Positions 1 to 11,922 of a stretch of 64,000 nucleotides of DNA are shown here, piece after piece. Each line of letters begins with the position of its first letter. Position 1 is the first letter of the stretch. The position numbers were made by a program, and so were the translations under genes. Origin of the DNA: Suillus spraguei (taxonomy: Eukaryota > Basidiomycota > Agaricomycetes > Boletales > Suillaceae); the NCBI GenBank assembly GCA_016800925.1, contig JABCPU010000260.1:31643-95642 (forward strand), in the 5' to 3' direction. The notes beneath the pieces were generated by a model that saw only the letters and a list, made by a program, of their open reading frames with translations, had not been told where the DNA came from and did not search any database.

Positions 1-78
1 GCGTATTATGTGTGCGTGTAATGTCTCTGGAAGCGAACTTGATAGCTTATCCTTATCGTCGTCATCTCTGTCATCCAT
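1..78 (-). CDS. Possible N-terminus of a gene leaving the left edge
   Basis: Reading leftwards from an ATG at 78 there is an open frame to the window edge that begins MDDRDDDDKDKLSSSLPETL, a very acidic and then Ser-rich start. This resembles a disordered N-terminus of a fungal protein, but only 26 codons are visible and no domain can be seen. The opposite strand has an 83-codon ORF (12-263) with no recognisable composition. I prefer the minus reading because the acidic run is not expected by chance, but support is weak. Confidence 0.25.
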   Translation of the reverse strand, partial: MDDRDDDDKDKLSSSLPETLHAHIIR

Positions 79-263
79 ACCTCTCCTCGCAATCTAGGCG
101 GAACGTAAACTCGCGAAATTTTGAAGGAAGGGTTGACGCAACGATAGTGCAGTGGTCGCTTCTTTCTGCACACCCCAAGGAATCAATGGGTCCGTACGCC
201 GCGTCCAACTCCGGAGTCAAACATACAAATTTGATTGAAGCGTTTTTGCTGATGATTTTTTGA

Positions 264-807
264 AGGATTTCATTGACTTAAGAGCTTACAATTGACCCTA
301 ACACTATGATTTTTCAGTATCGAGGGGATGACAAAAGTGAAACATGATCGGCGAGGAGGGCTAGCCTTTCCGTATTTGTATAAAGCAGACCTGCTTATCG
401 GTAGGCCACAAAGTCTAATATCACGACAATGTCTTCAAGGAGTACCTGGCATGAACTGTGTACTATATAGTTGGCATTTCCACAAAACTACACAGTCGTG
501 AACCGCATCATGATGATTAGTTCACACTCACTGATTGAATTGCGCTCACATCCGAGAATTCAAGTACCGTGGTCCGTGGAGACGGACGAAAAAAATTCTG
601 TCAAGCGCATGCATAGTTTCTCCATGGAACTTATGGCTTAGAACACAGTAAAAAACATCCGAGACACACTGCATGTGCCCCGAGTCAATTGGCATCGTCG
701 TGAAAAGTGCGGCATGTTACGGCATTCACAGTCTGTAAGTTGCCAAATCGGGGATCGATATTTTTTTATTTGAACCGTTTTGATTGGGTCTGGCAGCAGG
801 TTAAACG
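264..807. other. Intergenic region upstream of ILV3
   Basis: No convincing coding sequence, RNA gene or repeat was seen. It should hold the promoter of the downstream dehydratase gene and possibly that of the partial gene at the left edge. A short ORF at 707-901 overlaps the ILV3 start in another frame and is judged a shadow. Confidence 0.5.
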
Positions 808-3124
808 ATGCATTCGAGACTCTCAGTTAGCAAGAACCTTGCAAGGCAAACCAGATCACTATGGTCGTCTCCTGCAAGATGCGAAGACAAGCCCATCATG
901 AACCGCTACAGCAGGACCGTCACGCAGCCCAAAGACCAAGGTGCAAGCCAAGTGAGTCATTTGAGTCAGGCGAGGAATGTGGACTCTGGAGAAACTGATA
1001 TTCGCAGGCTATGCTGTACGCTACTGAAGGTATCAAAGATGACGAGGATTTTCAAAAGGCCATGGTTGGCGTCGCTAGCGTATGGTGAGTGTCGAGGCAA
1101 TCAAATTCCGCGGCCATTCCATTGACTACGATCAAGGTATGAGGGCAATCCGTAAGGAAGGACGTATGCCATAAATAGATTTGTTTTGACAAAGGTACTT
1201 TCAGATGCAATCGACACTTGCTTGGCTTGGGGCAGGAAATCAAGGGTTCCTTGGTCGAGTCTGGCCTCATTGGCTACCAGTTTGGTACAGTTGGTGTTAG
1301 CGATGGGATCAGCATGGGCACTGCGGGAATGTCTTATTCTCTGCAGTCGCGCGACCTTATTGCAGATCAGGTAGAAACAGCTGCTGGCGGACACTGGTTG
1401 GATGGAATGGTTGTGGTACCAGGATGTGATAAGAATATGCCAGGTGTACTGATGGCTCGTGAGTGAGGAACTTGTTTAGATCCGCTATGCGCACTGATAT
1501 GTTATAATGTTTGTATAGTTGGACGACTTAACCGTCCGGGTCTTATGGTGTACGGAGGCACGATTCGCGCAGGCTCATGCGCGGGCCAACCTCAGCTAGA
1601 TCTTGTTTCCGCATTCCAGGCATATGGACAATACCTACAAGACGGAAAGACACCAGAAGCAGAAGCCCTCAGGTATGAGACAGTGCGACATGCATGCCCT
1701 GGGCCAGGTGCTTGTGGAGGCGTTAGTACCAATGTTCCCAATTCAGCGACAGTTTGTTCATATATTGATAGATGTATACGGCGAACACCATGGCCAGTGC
1801 AGCTGAAGCCCTTGGAATGACTCTGCCTGGTTCTTCATCATATCCAGCCGAATCTCAAGAAAAACACGATGAATGTAAGAGCGTTGGCGCCGCCATGCGA
1901 AATCTCATCGAGAAAAACATTCTGCCCCGCGACATCATGACGCCTTCGGCATTTGAGAACGCTATGGTATGCCATGCCTTTTTTCAATTTTGACGGCTAC
2001 TCATACCAAGTTTTAGGTTCTTACTATGATTTTAGGAGGTTCGACAAATGCCGTGCTCCATCTTATTGCTATGGCACACGCCGTAGGCATCAAGCTTACC
2101 ATTGATGACTTCGCACGAGTGTCTGAGTCAACACCCTTCCTCGCTGACATCAAACCAAGTGGCAAGTATGTCATGGAAGACATCTACAAAATTGGTGGCA
2201 TACCCAGTCAGTAATCCAATTACCGTGGTCATGCACATATTCACAGGTTTTTTTTAACTACAGAGATACTTCATTTCTTGTTGAAAAATAATTTTATTGA
2301 CGGCAACAACATGACTGTCACTGGCGCTACTGTAGGGGAGAACTTGGAACGTTGGGTACATAAACATGGGGAACTTTCCGCTAGTCAGGACGTGATCCGT
2401 CCCCTTGACAAGCCAATTAAAGCTACTGGACACATCAGGTTCGTCGTTGCCATCTTTCAATAGCTCTTTTCTCAAATAACCCTAGAATTTTGCGTGGTAA
2501 TTTGGCTCCTGGAGGTGCTGTTGCCAAGATTACTGGCAAGGAAGGTCTCGGGTTTACCGGAAAAGCTCGCACCTTCGACTCTGAAGAGGCTTTTGTTTCC
2601 GCCGTTGAGTCTGGCTCGATCAAAAAAGGTGAAAAAACAGTTGTCGTCATGCGTTATCTCGGCCCTAAGGGTGGCCCTGGTAAGTGAATATTATCTTTAT
2701 GGTAATATTAATGTACGGACTATGCAGGTATGCGTGAGATGTTGAAACCCACTAGCTTAATCATGGGCGCTGGCCTTGGTCAGGATGTCGCGTGCCTCAC
2801 AGACGGACGATTTAGTGGAGGGTTTGTGCCATTTCCTTTCACAGTAATTTGTATACTGATGGGATTTCTAGATCTCATGGGTTTTGTATAGGCCACGTCG
2901 TCCCTGAAGCCCAGGTCGGTGGACCTATTGCGCTTGTGGAGGATGGTGACACCATTTCTGTCGATGCTGTGGCAAACACCATGGAATTGCATATCTCCTC
3001 TGAGGAGATGGAACGCCGTCGGAAAGCCTGGGTTGCCCCACCGATCAAGGTCACCCAAGGCACGCTGTACAAGTATGTTAAAATGGTCAAGGACGCCAGC
3101 CATGGATGTATCACAGATGGTTAA
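808..3124 (+). CDS. ILV3: Dihydroxy-acid dehydratase, mitochondrial
   Basis: Third common enzyme of valine, isoleucine and leucine synthesis. It dehydrates 2,3-dihydroxy acids to 2-oxo acids in the mitochondrion and carries an Fe-S cluster. The start at 808 gives a basic, Ser/Arg-rich presequence ([18 protein letters not shown]). Exons join cleanly at consensus GT-AG introns (first 952-1006). One short exon encodes YEGNP, which splices to CNRHLLGLG. Fe-S cysteine motifs are visible: CNRH, PGCDKN (about 1423-1440) and CPGPGACGG (about 1690-1720). Further on come [22 protein letters not shown] and a C-terminal [19 protein letters not shown] block. The protein ends [11 protein letters not shown], as fungal orthologues do. 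No lesion was found, so it should be active. It converges on RIO1, with 83 bp between the stop codons. Confidence 0.93.
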
Positions 3125-3207
3125 GATCGGCTGTATTCTATACCCGGTATTTAATGAAAATAAAATAAATCCGCCGAAGATCATGAAGGAACATAGACAA
3201 GGGACCT

Positions 3208-5236
3208 TTAGTGTCCTCGCGAGCTTTTTGTTTTGCGTTTCTTCTCTGCCTTTGGGATTTTGGTTTTGCGTTTCTCACGTGCTTCGGTTTTGACAGCCTT
3301 TTTGCGTTCCTGAATGAAAATCAGCAATGGTTAGTTTCTGATAGAGCGATGCTCGCCTTCTTGGCCTCCCGATCTTCGTGCCTGTGGCCCCTAGGTTTGC
3401 GAGGGTCGAAGACATCCTTCTGGCCTGCCTCAGCTGCCCCAGGTTCTTCACTCCCTTCTTCCTCGCTATCGCTCGTGTACTCGCCTCCGTCATCGAGGTC
3501 CCCATCCTCCAAAGATCCCTCGCCCCTGAAGTGCACATGCGGCCTGACCTTGCCATCCTGGCTTACACCGGAGGTAGGATGCGTCAAACCTATTGTTTCT
3601 GCGTAGATCAGGTTTTTCCCATCACCTTTCGTCAAAACCTCCACGTCGCGTTCAGCGTCGTATACCTCATTCAGCGTGCGGGGGATGTATGACTGAAGGA
3701 AAATATTGTCTTCATGAGTACTTGATGTGTTCGATGAGGTGATCTTGTTATTGCTTCCGTCCATAGATGGGGAGCTTTGTTGTTCTTCTGTCAGCCAGTG
3801 CTTCAAAGCGGATCCTTCGTCCTGCCCCTCCTCGACCACATGCACTCTCGTAATGAAATCGAAGCATCGCCTCAAACCTAGGCACTTTACCCCAAACCTC
3901 TCGAAAAAGTCCTCGATATTCTTGATATCACTCCTGAGGAAGTCGAATGCGCTGGGATGATCGTGCTCTACGGACTGCGAGACGTCGATAATGCAGAGAT
4001 GTCCACCGTGAAAGAGAATATTGTATTCGGAAAGATCCGCATGAACAAGTTTGCAAGTGTGATACATCTTCCGGACATTGAGAATGAGCTCTTCGTACAA
4101 GGCTGGGTATAATGCAGAGGGGATATCGGCGTCCTTTAAGCGAGGGGATGCCCTGGCGTGGATGAGCGATAGAAGGGACTTCAGTGTAACAAAAAATATT
4201 ACCAGCCCTCCTCATCACCGAGAAAACTCATTACCAAGATATTTTCCCGAACCTCCATAGGCTCGGGGCATGGTATCCCGGCAGACACAAGTCTCTTGAG
4301 ATTCCGCATTTCCTTCTCCGCCCACAAACGTACCATTTTGCGTGGGTTGCGTCTACTATAGCCACGTCTGAAGCGATACTCGCCAGTCACATAACGATCG
4401 CGGTCCTTGAACACAAGAATTGATGTCTTGTATATTTTGAGTGCAATATGCGTGGCGGTAGGGGTGAGAGCATGATAAACATTTGCCTAAACACTCTCAG
4501 GCTTGTATGTAAAAGTGTCAAGATAAACCCAGATGACCTCACCTCCTTTCCTGCACTAACACATCCATTTACCTCCTGGATGAGTTCTCGTCCGATCATC
4601 TTGAAAAGGATAATCCGAGTGCGAGGATCAAGTACTTGCTCAGATGTGGCGCGATCTGACTTGTCCTTCGCGTTTGCATATGAACTAGGGCCTTTTCTAT
4701 TCACGCTGGCGCCCATGACATACGGTTGATCGATTTTAGCAATGCGAGACGAGTACTTGGAGAGAGCAGCAAGTTGATCGGCAGTTTTGTCTTTTGCATG
4801 CGCAGGAATCGCACTACGTGGCTTATTTACCGCAGGAAGAGGAGCGACGACAGCTGTGCGATTAATGGAGGATGTGATTCCCTGTACGTTGCCAGTGCGC
4901 ACAGCGACATGCTGCCGAAGCCGGTTATATTGTTTAGTAAAATCTAGAATGATCAAACAACGGTTGTCGTTGGAACGAATACAACTCACCCCGTTCTGCG
5001 ACCTCCCAATCCTCATCATCTGCTCTGACATCCTCAAAGTCATCTTCGTTTAGCTCGTCTTTGTCATTATCATTTTCTTCCGAGCTTTCGTCAGACCATA
5101 GAGAAAGGTGTTCATCGTCAATGAAGTATCCGCCTATACGTGGATTTCGTTGGTCATCCACGACTTGGACAGTTGCATCCGAAGGAGCGTCGTCAAACTG
5201 CCCCTCCACGATAACTGACTGGTTTTCTGCAGACAT
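3208..5236 (-). CDS. RIO1: RIO1 atypical serine kinase/ATPase
   Basis: Atypical protein kinase needed for final cytoplasmic maturation of the 40S ribosomal subunit. The acidic N-terminus ([18 protein letters not shown]) is followed by the nucleotide loop VSAGKE, split by an intron near 4500-4547. Then come the RIO block [14 protein letters not shown] (about 4330-4380), the hinge [13 protein letters not shown], catalytic [14 protein letters not shown] (Asp of HAD-SEYN, about 4020-4060) and metal-binding [13 protein letters not shown] (about 3955-3995). The acidic linker [10 protein letters not shown] precedes a Lys/Arg-rich tail. The last exon, 3208-3309, is reached through a 47-bp intron (3310-3356) that uses a GC donor (AAG|GCGAGC), contains a CTAAC branch site and ends TTCAG. 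Without it the frame would stop early and lose the basic tail. The start is the ATG at 5236, divergent from the next gene. Confidence 0.92.
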
Positions 5237-5402
5237 ACCGTGGTTTGAATTAATCGATAATTCACCACTTCAATAAAGTTTAGATAAGATATTAATAAAA
5301 CACACGTGACCCATTTCATATGCCATGACTTTGTCCGCCTGTTGGCCTCCTGCGCAGGTATCCATTCGTCACAACCTGTCTCAAATCCAACGTTTCCTCG
5401 AC
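5237..5402. promoter_or_regulatory. Shared divergent promoter region, RIO1 / membrane protein
   Basis: These 166 bp lie between the RIO1 start codon (minus) and the first credible Met of the plus gene at 5403, so both genes must be driven from here. An A/T-rich stretch at about 5270-5305 is the only notable composition. No specific factor site was identified. An upstream in-frame ATG at 5325 would shorten the region. Confidence 0.4.
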
Positions 5403-6089
5403 ATGGATGCTCTCCGACGAAGGAACCCATTCAAATACTCCTCTGAACCCTCTGAATCACATGACACGCACATCCTGGATGACCAAGGTGACGTAGCCAA
5501 AGGTTTTCGTTGAGGTGCCAGAGATGTTGATTTAGTGGTTGCAGAACAAAGTGAACTTATCGACAACATTAAGAGTCTGAATGCAACATCAAATAGCCAG
5601 AACCGCATGGCATTGCAAATTACGCTCGCGCTGTCTTTTCTACTGTGAGCACAACAATATGAATGCAACAGTGATACAGGTTCAACGTACATTATCAGGC
5701 ACATCATATACATATTCTCCGGTTACAACAGTCCATTAATCGTTGTGTTTCCACCAGCCGGTAGACAGGAATCTCCACTCTATTCAAGTCCTGTCCTGAC
5801 ACTCCTTGCTATCATCCTCCATGCAAACGCTGCTCTCCTCACTCACCCCCGGAATTTGGTTCTTGCTAAACGGCGGGTAACGCCTCTTCCTTATAATGTC
5901 GCGTTCGGGCTATCAGCGATTCCACCTACAATCTCGATCCTGAGCGGGAAAGCGTGGCAGACCACAGGATGGTGGTGTACCACCGCTTTTTTGACCTGGA
6001 TTGTACATACATCAAACAGGTGGATTATGCAGGAGCAAGAAAGTATATCCGAGTTGGAACGAATGAAATATATATCTGCTGGGGCGTAG
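5403..6089 (+). CDS. Small hypothetical membrane protein, fungal
   Basis: Not recognised by name. The first exon reads MDALRRRNPFKYSSEPSESH and ends at a GT donor near 5490. The second (about 5544-5645) continues EQSELIDNIKSLNATSNSQN and then the hydrophobic ITLALSFLL. The last exon (about 5680-6089) has hydrophobic stretches around LIVVFPPAG, VLTLLAIILHANAALL and TTAFLTWIVHTS, and ends MKYISAGA. Three or four membrane segments are likely, with a basic, cytosol-like N-terminus. The join between exons 2 and 3 is uncertain. The obvious acceptor gives a frame mismatch, and the one that restores frame leaves an intron of only 27 bp. The exon pattern and hydropathy make a real gene likely, and I believe similar unnamed proteins occur widely in Agaricomycetes. 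Confidence 0.6.
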
Positions 6090-6422
6090 AAAACGCAAGT
6101 ATGCTTGCTGACGTTGTTTACTTGTGCTCTAACTGACCATCGATTTCGCCAGCCTTAGTGTGCCTGCGCACCATTTACCTAGATGTCGTTGATCGTCCGA
6201 GGTCTTATTATATCAGCTGAGACTGTCCAGTAGCGATGTGAGTGCAAAAGCCTTTTTTGGATTGCATCCTGAACGAAGCCTAAATTCTTACTATGACCTT
6301 TAGTCGGTACAATATTGCTGGGGCTAGTTTGACGATATAATAGGATTCGCTACAACTGCAGCCCTTGGCGTCGTCTCAATGACCTCGAGCTGGTTTGATC
6401 CATGATACTATGTAGATACAAA
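6090..6422. other. Intergenic, no feature seen
   Basis: This lies between the membrane-protein gene and the end of the F-box gene. No ORF, repeat or RNA gene could be supported. It should contain the two converging 3' ends. Confidence 0.4.
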
Positions 6423-8113
6423 TCAGTGAATCACACTTCTTGAAGAATTGGAAGAACCAACGAAATAAATTCTGTCCCTATCAATCCATATCCTTTCAAA
6501 CCCGCGATATCCAAATGTTCTGTCCTGGTCCAACACAACCTCAACGTATGGCAGGGATGTTGTTAAGCTCGCCCCGAGCCGGAAGTTCTCTGGCATTTGT
6601 GATTCTATGACGTGTATCGTGGATGGCTCTTTCACGACTCGCCCTAGACCTCTTCGACGCTCAACAGCTAACGGGCTGAAGTCCATCACATGCAATCTAT
6701 ACTTTTGGGGGGAATACCAGAAGTTCGTATTATCTGCAGGAAATACCAGCAAAACTCGATTTCCACTAACGGAAATGTTGCGACGGCTCGGTGTCTGGAA
6801 TACACGAGCATGTAAAGGGCCCCAGTTTTTCCACGGTATTGCTTTGAACATTCCCTCGAACAGGTCGAGATTGAAAAAAATCCTGTGGAAATGATGAAGA
6901 TGAGACTAGGGGAGAATGTGACAATTGATAATATTTGATGTTCAGGGTCCAGAGTCCACATTGTTTGTTGGGCCAGCGTCTGGGGCCATGAGCTATGTGC
7001 AATATCATCTAGTGGGTATACACACTGTATCTTCGTCAGTGGTATAGGTAACAAGAAACACGCCAGTAATTGCGGCGCCCGGGACGTGTCCTCGATCAAA
7101 TAGAGTTTTATGACATCGCTGAAAACGAGCAACCTGTCGTTTCCGAGGAAGCAAAAATCAATTGCTTCTTCACACGCTGGGTTTGTTGTGGCACTGAGGA
7201 CGCTCTAAATCAAGTGTCAACAGGCCTTTCGACTCTTTCGAAGTCCGGACCAAGGCTCACTTTGGACGTTGTTGAATGCTGCCAGTCCCAAATCTGCAAC
7301 CCCCACAGCTTCTGGTCAGAATCTTCACGAATGATCTGTCGGGAGTGCCACAGAGCGATATGTCTTCCGAAGCACTTGAGTTTTAATTTCCCTAAGTCTG
7401 TTGAAGTGCGATCACCGTTCTGGATTCCAGGTAGCTCTGACGGAAATAATGTTCGTCCAGCGGCTTGAGGGTGGATACCTCCTCCATCCAGGATTCCGAG
7501 GTCGATACAGATGTTTTCATCATCCCACTGGAATTGATCGTCGACGGTAGCGTACGCAATGGCAATCAGATTTTGCGTTGGATCCATGAGCACATCGAAG
7601 CCATATGCACTGTGATCTGAACGTAATGATATCGGAGACCGATCACGCTCGATTGTGTATTGGGAAGGTTTCGACAGTATGGGGAAAATTGTGGTCGAGT
7701 CTCCGTGTCGCTCCCACAGGCAAAGATGCCTGTTGACAACCCACATTTTGTAATGACTCATTGGTATGGAGACTGTTTCGAAAGAGTGGATATCAAAGTT
7801 GAACCATGCGTGAGCATTATCCCTCAGAAGTTGTAGGCGCTCAGGAATAGAAGTGTCAAAAGTGTTACGGACAGAGAGAAGTTGTTGACCGCCAAGCTCA
7901 ACGATATACTGAAGCTCGGAGCACGATATATACGTCTGGCGAAGGGCCTTACACACCTGTAAGACAGAGTCTGTCAGCATCAAAGACGACAATATCGATT
8001 AGCAAATTATAGCTCACGGATGTACATCGAAGAATATCTTGGTAAGGAAGAAAACTCAGTATATAAGACTGGATTTCTTCAGCAAGAGACTGGAGGTCGG
8101 CTGTGGGCTTCAT
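6423..8113 (-). pseudogene. F-box family protein, probably disrupted
   Basis: The first exon (8113 to about 8032) encodes ADLQSLAEEIQSYILSFLPY, an F-box helix start, and joins across a normal intron to VCKALRQTYISC and SELQYIVELGGQQLLSV. That is the signature of the large basidiomycete F-box family, whose members recruit substrates to SCF ubiquitin ligases. The body follows at 7210-7960 (IWDWQHSTTSKVSLGPDF), then LGNDRLLVFSDVIKLYLIED (about 7060-7130) and LFEGMFKAIPWKNWGP (about 6840-6870). The frame is broken twice. A TGA and a frame change occur near 7180-7210, with no plausible intron. A one-base shift lies in an A7 run at 6874-6880. It is either a recently inactivated member or an intact gene with consensus errors. 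It is divergent from the next gene, with the starts 145 bp apart. Confidence 0.6.
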
Positions 8114-8258
8114 TTCCTATTGTAACATAATTGCTAACAACTTGATGCTGAACCGATCAGACGTAGTACGGAGGCACAAACACTTCCACACAAACATAAC
8201 GTCAACTGCGCGGGTCCTATTACTCAGCCTTAGTACTAGTAGGTCACGGCTCAAGTCG

Positions 8259-9262
8259 ATGTCGAGCTCTTTTCTAGGGAACAAACGACTAGCTCACGAG
8301 GCATTATCTGCGCAGAGGATACTGCAAAAGGTTCGGCCTGGAAAAATAGAACAGTTCTCAATTGATTTGTGTCTGATCGCTCATGGCATCCGGTAAGATT
8401 TGGTAGTCGCAAAAAACACACTGGGGCCGCCGGTTGACATGACTCTGATGGGCTCTGCAGATCTGCTTGCTTAGTGGACACGTTCGCTATACAGGACCCC
8501 GTTAACCTGTTTTCACATGTACTAGCTGGCCTGCGGTTAAAGGTACGCTTTGATCACGGATATATAGCAACACAATTTATCGGAAGCGGATGAACAGAGT
8601 GCAGCTTTTGCTGATATTGTCCATTGGTACGATCCCTCGTCACTTCAATCTTTCATCGTAAATTCTCGCATCCTGCAAGCCTTCGCTCGGACATTGTTGG
8701 AGGACAATGCCGCGGTCACATACGTTCTTCTCAGTGAGTTCCCCACACTGGTGAGTATGTAAACAGCGTGGAATACCTCAAACTTTTAGCCACATCTCAA
8801 TGCCTCCTACCAGCTGAATAGCACGCCAAAGACGGTGCTGGACATTATACGCGCCATGAATACAAAAATGCTAGAATCTCAAGCCAAAGTCTCATTTTCC
8901 TTCGTCGATGGTTTGACACAAGACAATCTTGTTCCTCTGGCTGCCACCTTGATCGGCTATCCGGTCGCATATACCCCCATCTCTACTGATCAGACTCATT
9001 CCTGAGCGGACAACCTTTGGACGTTTATGAAGCAACTGTTGTCCCCATGACACCATGCACATCTTCACTGCAAAGCTCTAGTCAGCCGCATACTCTACTC
9101 AAGTTCTCCTGTCCGTGTTTACTTGCAGGGACGAACCGTGAGCTATTTCCGGAACGCATTACAAAACGTCTCCAATCACAGTTCCGAGAAAGCCTTTCTT
9201 CTATTGGGTTGTTGCTGTTGGTTCGTCATCACGTAGAAGTTATGGACCGGGTTGCGCTTTAA
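8259..9262 (+). CDS. C1orf74/DUF4504-like hypothetical protein, one frame break
   Basis: Four exons join well: MSSSFLGNKRLAHEALSAQR from 8259, then ACLVDTFAIQDPVNLFSHVL (about 8460-8540), then AAFADIVHWYDPSSLQSFIV (from about 8636), then PHLNASYQLNSTPKTVLDII (from about 8792). The conserved-looking stretch VSFSFVDGLTQDNLVPLAATLIGYPVAY (about 8890-8970) and the later DRVAL end recall the poorly characterised C1orf74/DUF4504 group. That assignment is from memory and uncertain, and no enzymatic role is known. After DQTH (about 9000) the frame stops at TGA. A one-base change would continue it as LSGQPLDVYEA to 9262, so this is a frameshift or a consensus error. It is a soluble protein with no signal peptide. 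Confidence 0.5.
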
Positions 9263-9304
9263 ATATCTCTTTGAGAAAGATGATGCAAAGATGTGTAATT
9301 CAAA

Positions 9305-11787
9305 TTAATCGACATCAATATTGACAATCTTGATATCTTCAAATGGCTTGTCCGTCTTACTCGTCTTCACGTTTTCGATATTATGGATGACCTCTAATCC
9401 AGAGAAAACGCGTCCGAAGATCGTGTGCTTCTTGTCTAACCATGGAGTGGCTGTAGTGGTAATGAAGAACTGCGAACCGTTTGTATTAGGACCTGCATTT
9501 GCCATGCTGACGGTATACGGACTGTAATGCAGTTAATCAGCCATGGAAACGTGACTTTGTGACAAACGTTGAATGATTACCGGTCATGTTTCAAATCTGG
9601 GGAGAACTCATCTTCAAATTCCCTGTCCCAAATGGACGTTCCTCCTGTGCCGTCGCCCAATGGGTCTCCAGTCTGAATCATGAACTTCGGAATGACCCGG
9701 TGGAAAATGACACCCTCGAAGTAACCGCTCCGAGCATGTCCCACAAAGTTCTCCACAGCCTTTGGAGACTGTTGGGGAAATAGACGCATATGTATGTCAC
9801 CCATGGAAGTATGAATCACTGCAGATGAAGCCAAAGGTGATGGTCCTGATTTAGTAAGGGCAGTTGCAGAGGCAATAGACTGCTCTTCGCGTGTCGGTCG
9901 TTCATTAAAGACGTCTCGGTCGTGTATTTTGCTGTCTCTGTGATACAACTATGAAGACGTAACGGTAGCACGATAATAAAGTGCTTACTCTGGTTCAGAT
10001 CGGGTGAAGAGATAGAAGCGCTGGCGTTTATACCCCGTGCAAAAGAGGGTCGGGTCTCGAATACCCTTGTTGGCAAGCATAGGATTTGCAGACGCTGTCA
10101 TTGCCTATAGAAGTTGCCTGTCAATGTCCATCAATCACGAATAGGCACATACAGGTGCTAGCCCTTTCTTTGCAGGCGCTCCCTGATACAATGCAAGGTT
10201 CATCCATCGAACAGATTCATCCTTTCCAAGTAACCGCGCAACACGGTTCGTCACCGTGTTGACCACTGAGAAATCGTAAGACTTCAGTTTTGAATTTGCC
10301 GAACAGAAGCTATTTCCAACCTTTGATTCCGAGCAAGGTCGGATACAAGACAAACGCCCCGCTTTCGTCCCACACTGCACTAGTCGACATTGCAGGAATT
10401 CGTCCATCAGGACCTGGCATCTCAAGCTCCCTTTCCACTGCAAGCCGCCTACCAAACTCCATGTCCTCCACACGATGGATCGAAGTGCTAGCCTGTTGCA
10501 TTTCCTGGGTTGCTGTCAATGACTCGTCGTACTTTCGAGTAAGTTTGCCTTTCAAGAAAGAAAATATGCGGATTTGACGATCTGGAAGAGAAAATGTAAC
10601 AAAGGAAGAGGAATCGGGTGAAAGCGTTATGCAAGCAGGGATTGATTTTGTCTAGAGAAACTCAGCGAAATGCTACAAGATGGAAAAGCCAATTTACCTT
10701 TTTGAACTCGTAAAGGTCCGTCGAAGACTTCAATGACCACATGCCAGGTATATTTTTCGGTGGTTCGAAAGGTTCAAACGGTTGCCAGTACTCAACGAAA
10801 CCGTTTTCATCACCAGAGATTACGGTATCATAGCGGTCGCTGTACTAAAGCCATGACCGTCACATCTGGCACTTCGTTCAAATAGGGTAGACTCACCGCT
10901 ATCAGATGCACAGGGAAACGATGAAGTTTTTCGATCGTTAGCATTGGGGTGTCATTACCGCGACCATCATAAATTCGTATGACACCCGTCCCTTGCTCCG
11001 AGCTATAGACATTGTTAGAGGTTACTAGAAATTCGCACAAGACACTTACACAGCCAACAATCCTTGTGCTTGCCCTCGTCTATGCACCCAACAACATGCG
11101 TGAGGGGTAAACCCGAGCTTTAACATGTTTATCATATCTGTTTACTAGTCAGCGCCAGGAATAAATAAGTGTGGACCACTTGCGCACCAAAGTTGAGCAC
11201 ATCAAACACTTTTGCAGTCCCATCCTCCGAGATGCTCGCAAAAAGCTGTCCATCCGCACTTGCTGAGACTCCAGTTATAGGGCTCATGTGCGCACGAAAG
11301 TGTTTTACAAATTCGATGCCCTCGTCCTGCTTCTTCCAGAATTTTAGATGTCCGTCAATCGATGTAGTAATGATAAAGCCTGTCCTGTTTCGAGTAAGAT
11401 ACTCGCTCTATATATGTTCTCCGGGACTCACTTCGTGACAATAACAAAGTTCAGGAAATCGCGGTGCATGTAGCTTTTATAGTACTGTTCTGCATCTGGG
11501 AGATGGTCTAGGTACAGTTTCTCGTGAGGAACCACTAGCGTTTTGTAAGTTTTATAATTCATGAACTGATGAACGTACGACCTACCTCTGCGTTTCCTTT
11601 TGGTTCCAACATTGGCGCCAGCAGGCAGAGGCATAGGACCAACATCATCATCGCTGTCATCCTGGTTTACATCTGCGTCGACAGCTGGCACAGGACCATC
11701 TTCACCATACTGCACACGATCTATATCATCATCCGGGTTTCTACCACGCTTGCCGAGCACGGTTGTGTCCTGCTCTGTGTCAGACAT
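9305..11787 (-). CDS. Cyclophilin with WD40 repeats (PPWD1/CYP15 type)
   Basis: Nuclear peptidyl-prolyl cis-trans isomerase of the PPWD1 class, found in the spliceosome. The N-terminus ([20 protein letters not shown]) is acidic with a basic KRKRRGR stretch, then [21 protein letters not shown] and [13 protein letters not shown] open the WD40 part. Further WD40 blocks are spread over several exons, including [20 protein letters not shown] (about 10940-11010). The C-terminal cyclophilin domain starts at [20 protein letters not shown] (about 9740-9800). It has the catalytic [22 protein letters not shown] (about 9655-9710), [17 protein letters not shown] and [12 protein letters not shown], and ends IVNIDVD. 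At least six short introns are needed. No lesion was found. The length matches this family at roughly 640 residues. It is divergent from EAF7. Confidence 0.9.
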
Positions 11788-11922
11788 GAAATCTAGTGAC
11801 CGTAAGTAAGAGAATGAGAGTGCCCCACGTGACTATTCTCAATCTGGACGCGTTTGTTTGGATTTAAAGCCTTTGCCAAACAACCGCTATCACACCCAGA
11901 TCCACTACGTCTTGGCAATAAC
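11788..11922. promoter_or_regulatory. Shared divergent promoter, PPWD1-like / EAF7
   Basis: Only 135 bp separate the two start codons. The region contains GCCCCACGTGACT (about 11820-11833), so a CACGTG E-box lies near the middle, a site type bound by fungal bHLH factors such as Cbf1. Two genes of nuclear mRNA and chromatin function would be co-regulated from it. The role of the E-box is inference. Confidence 0.45.

Noticed and set aside
2780..3184. 134-codon minus ORF overlapping the end of ILV3
   Set aside because: Antisense to the conserved C-terminal exons of ILV3, with no domain.
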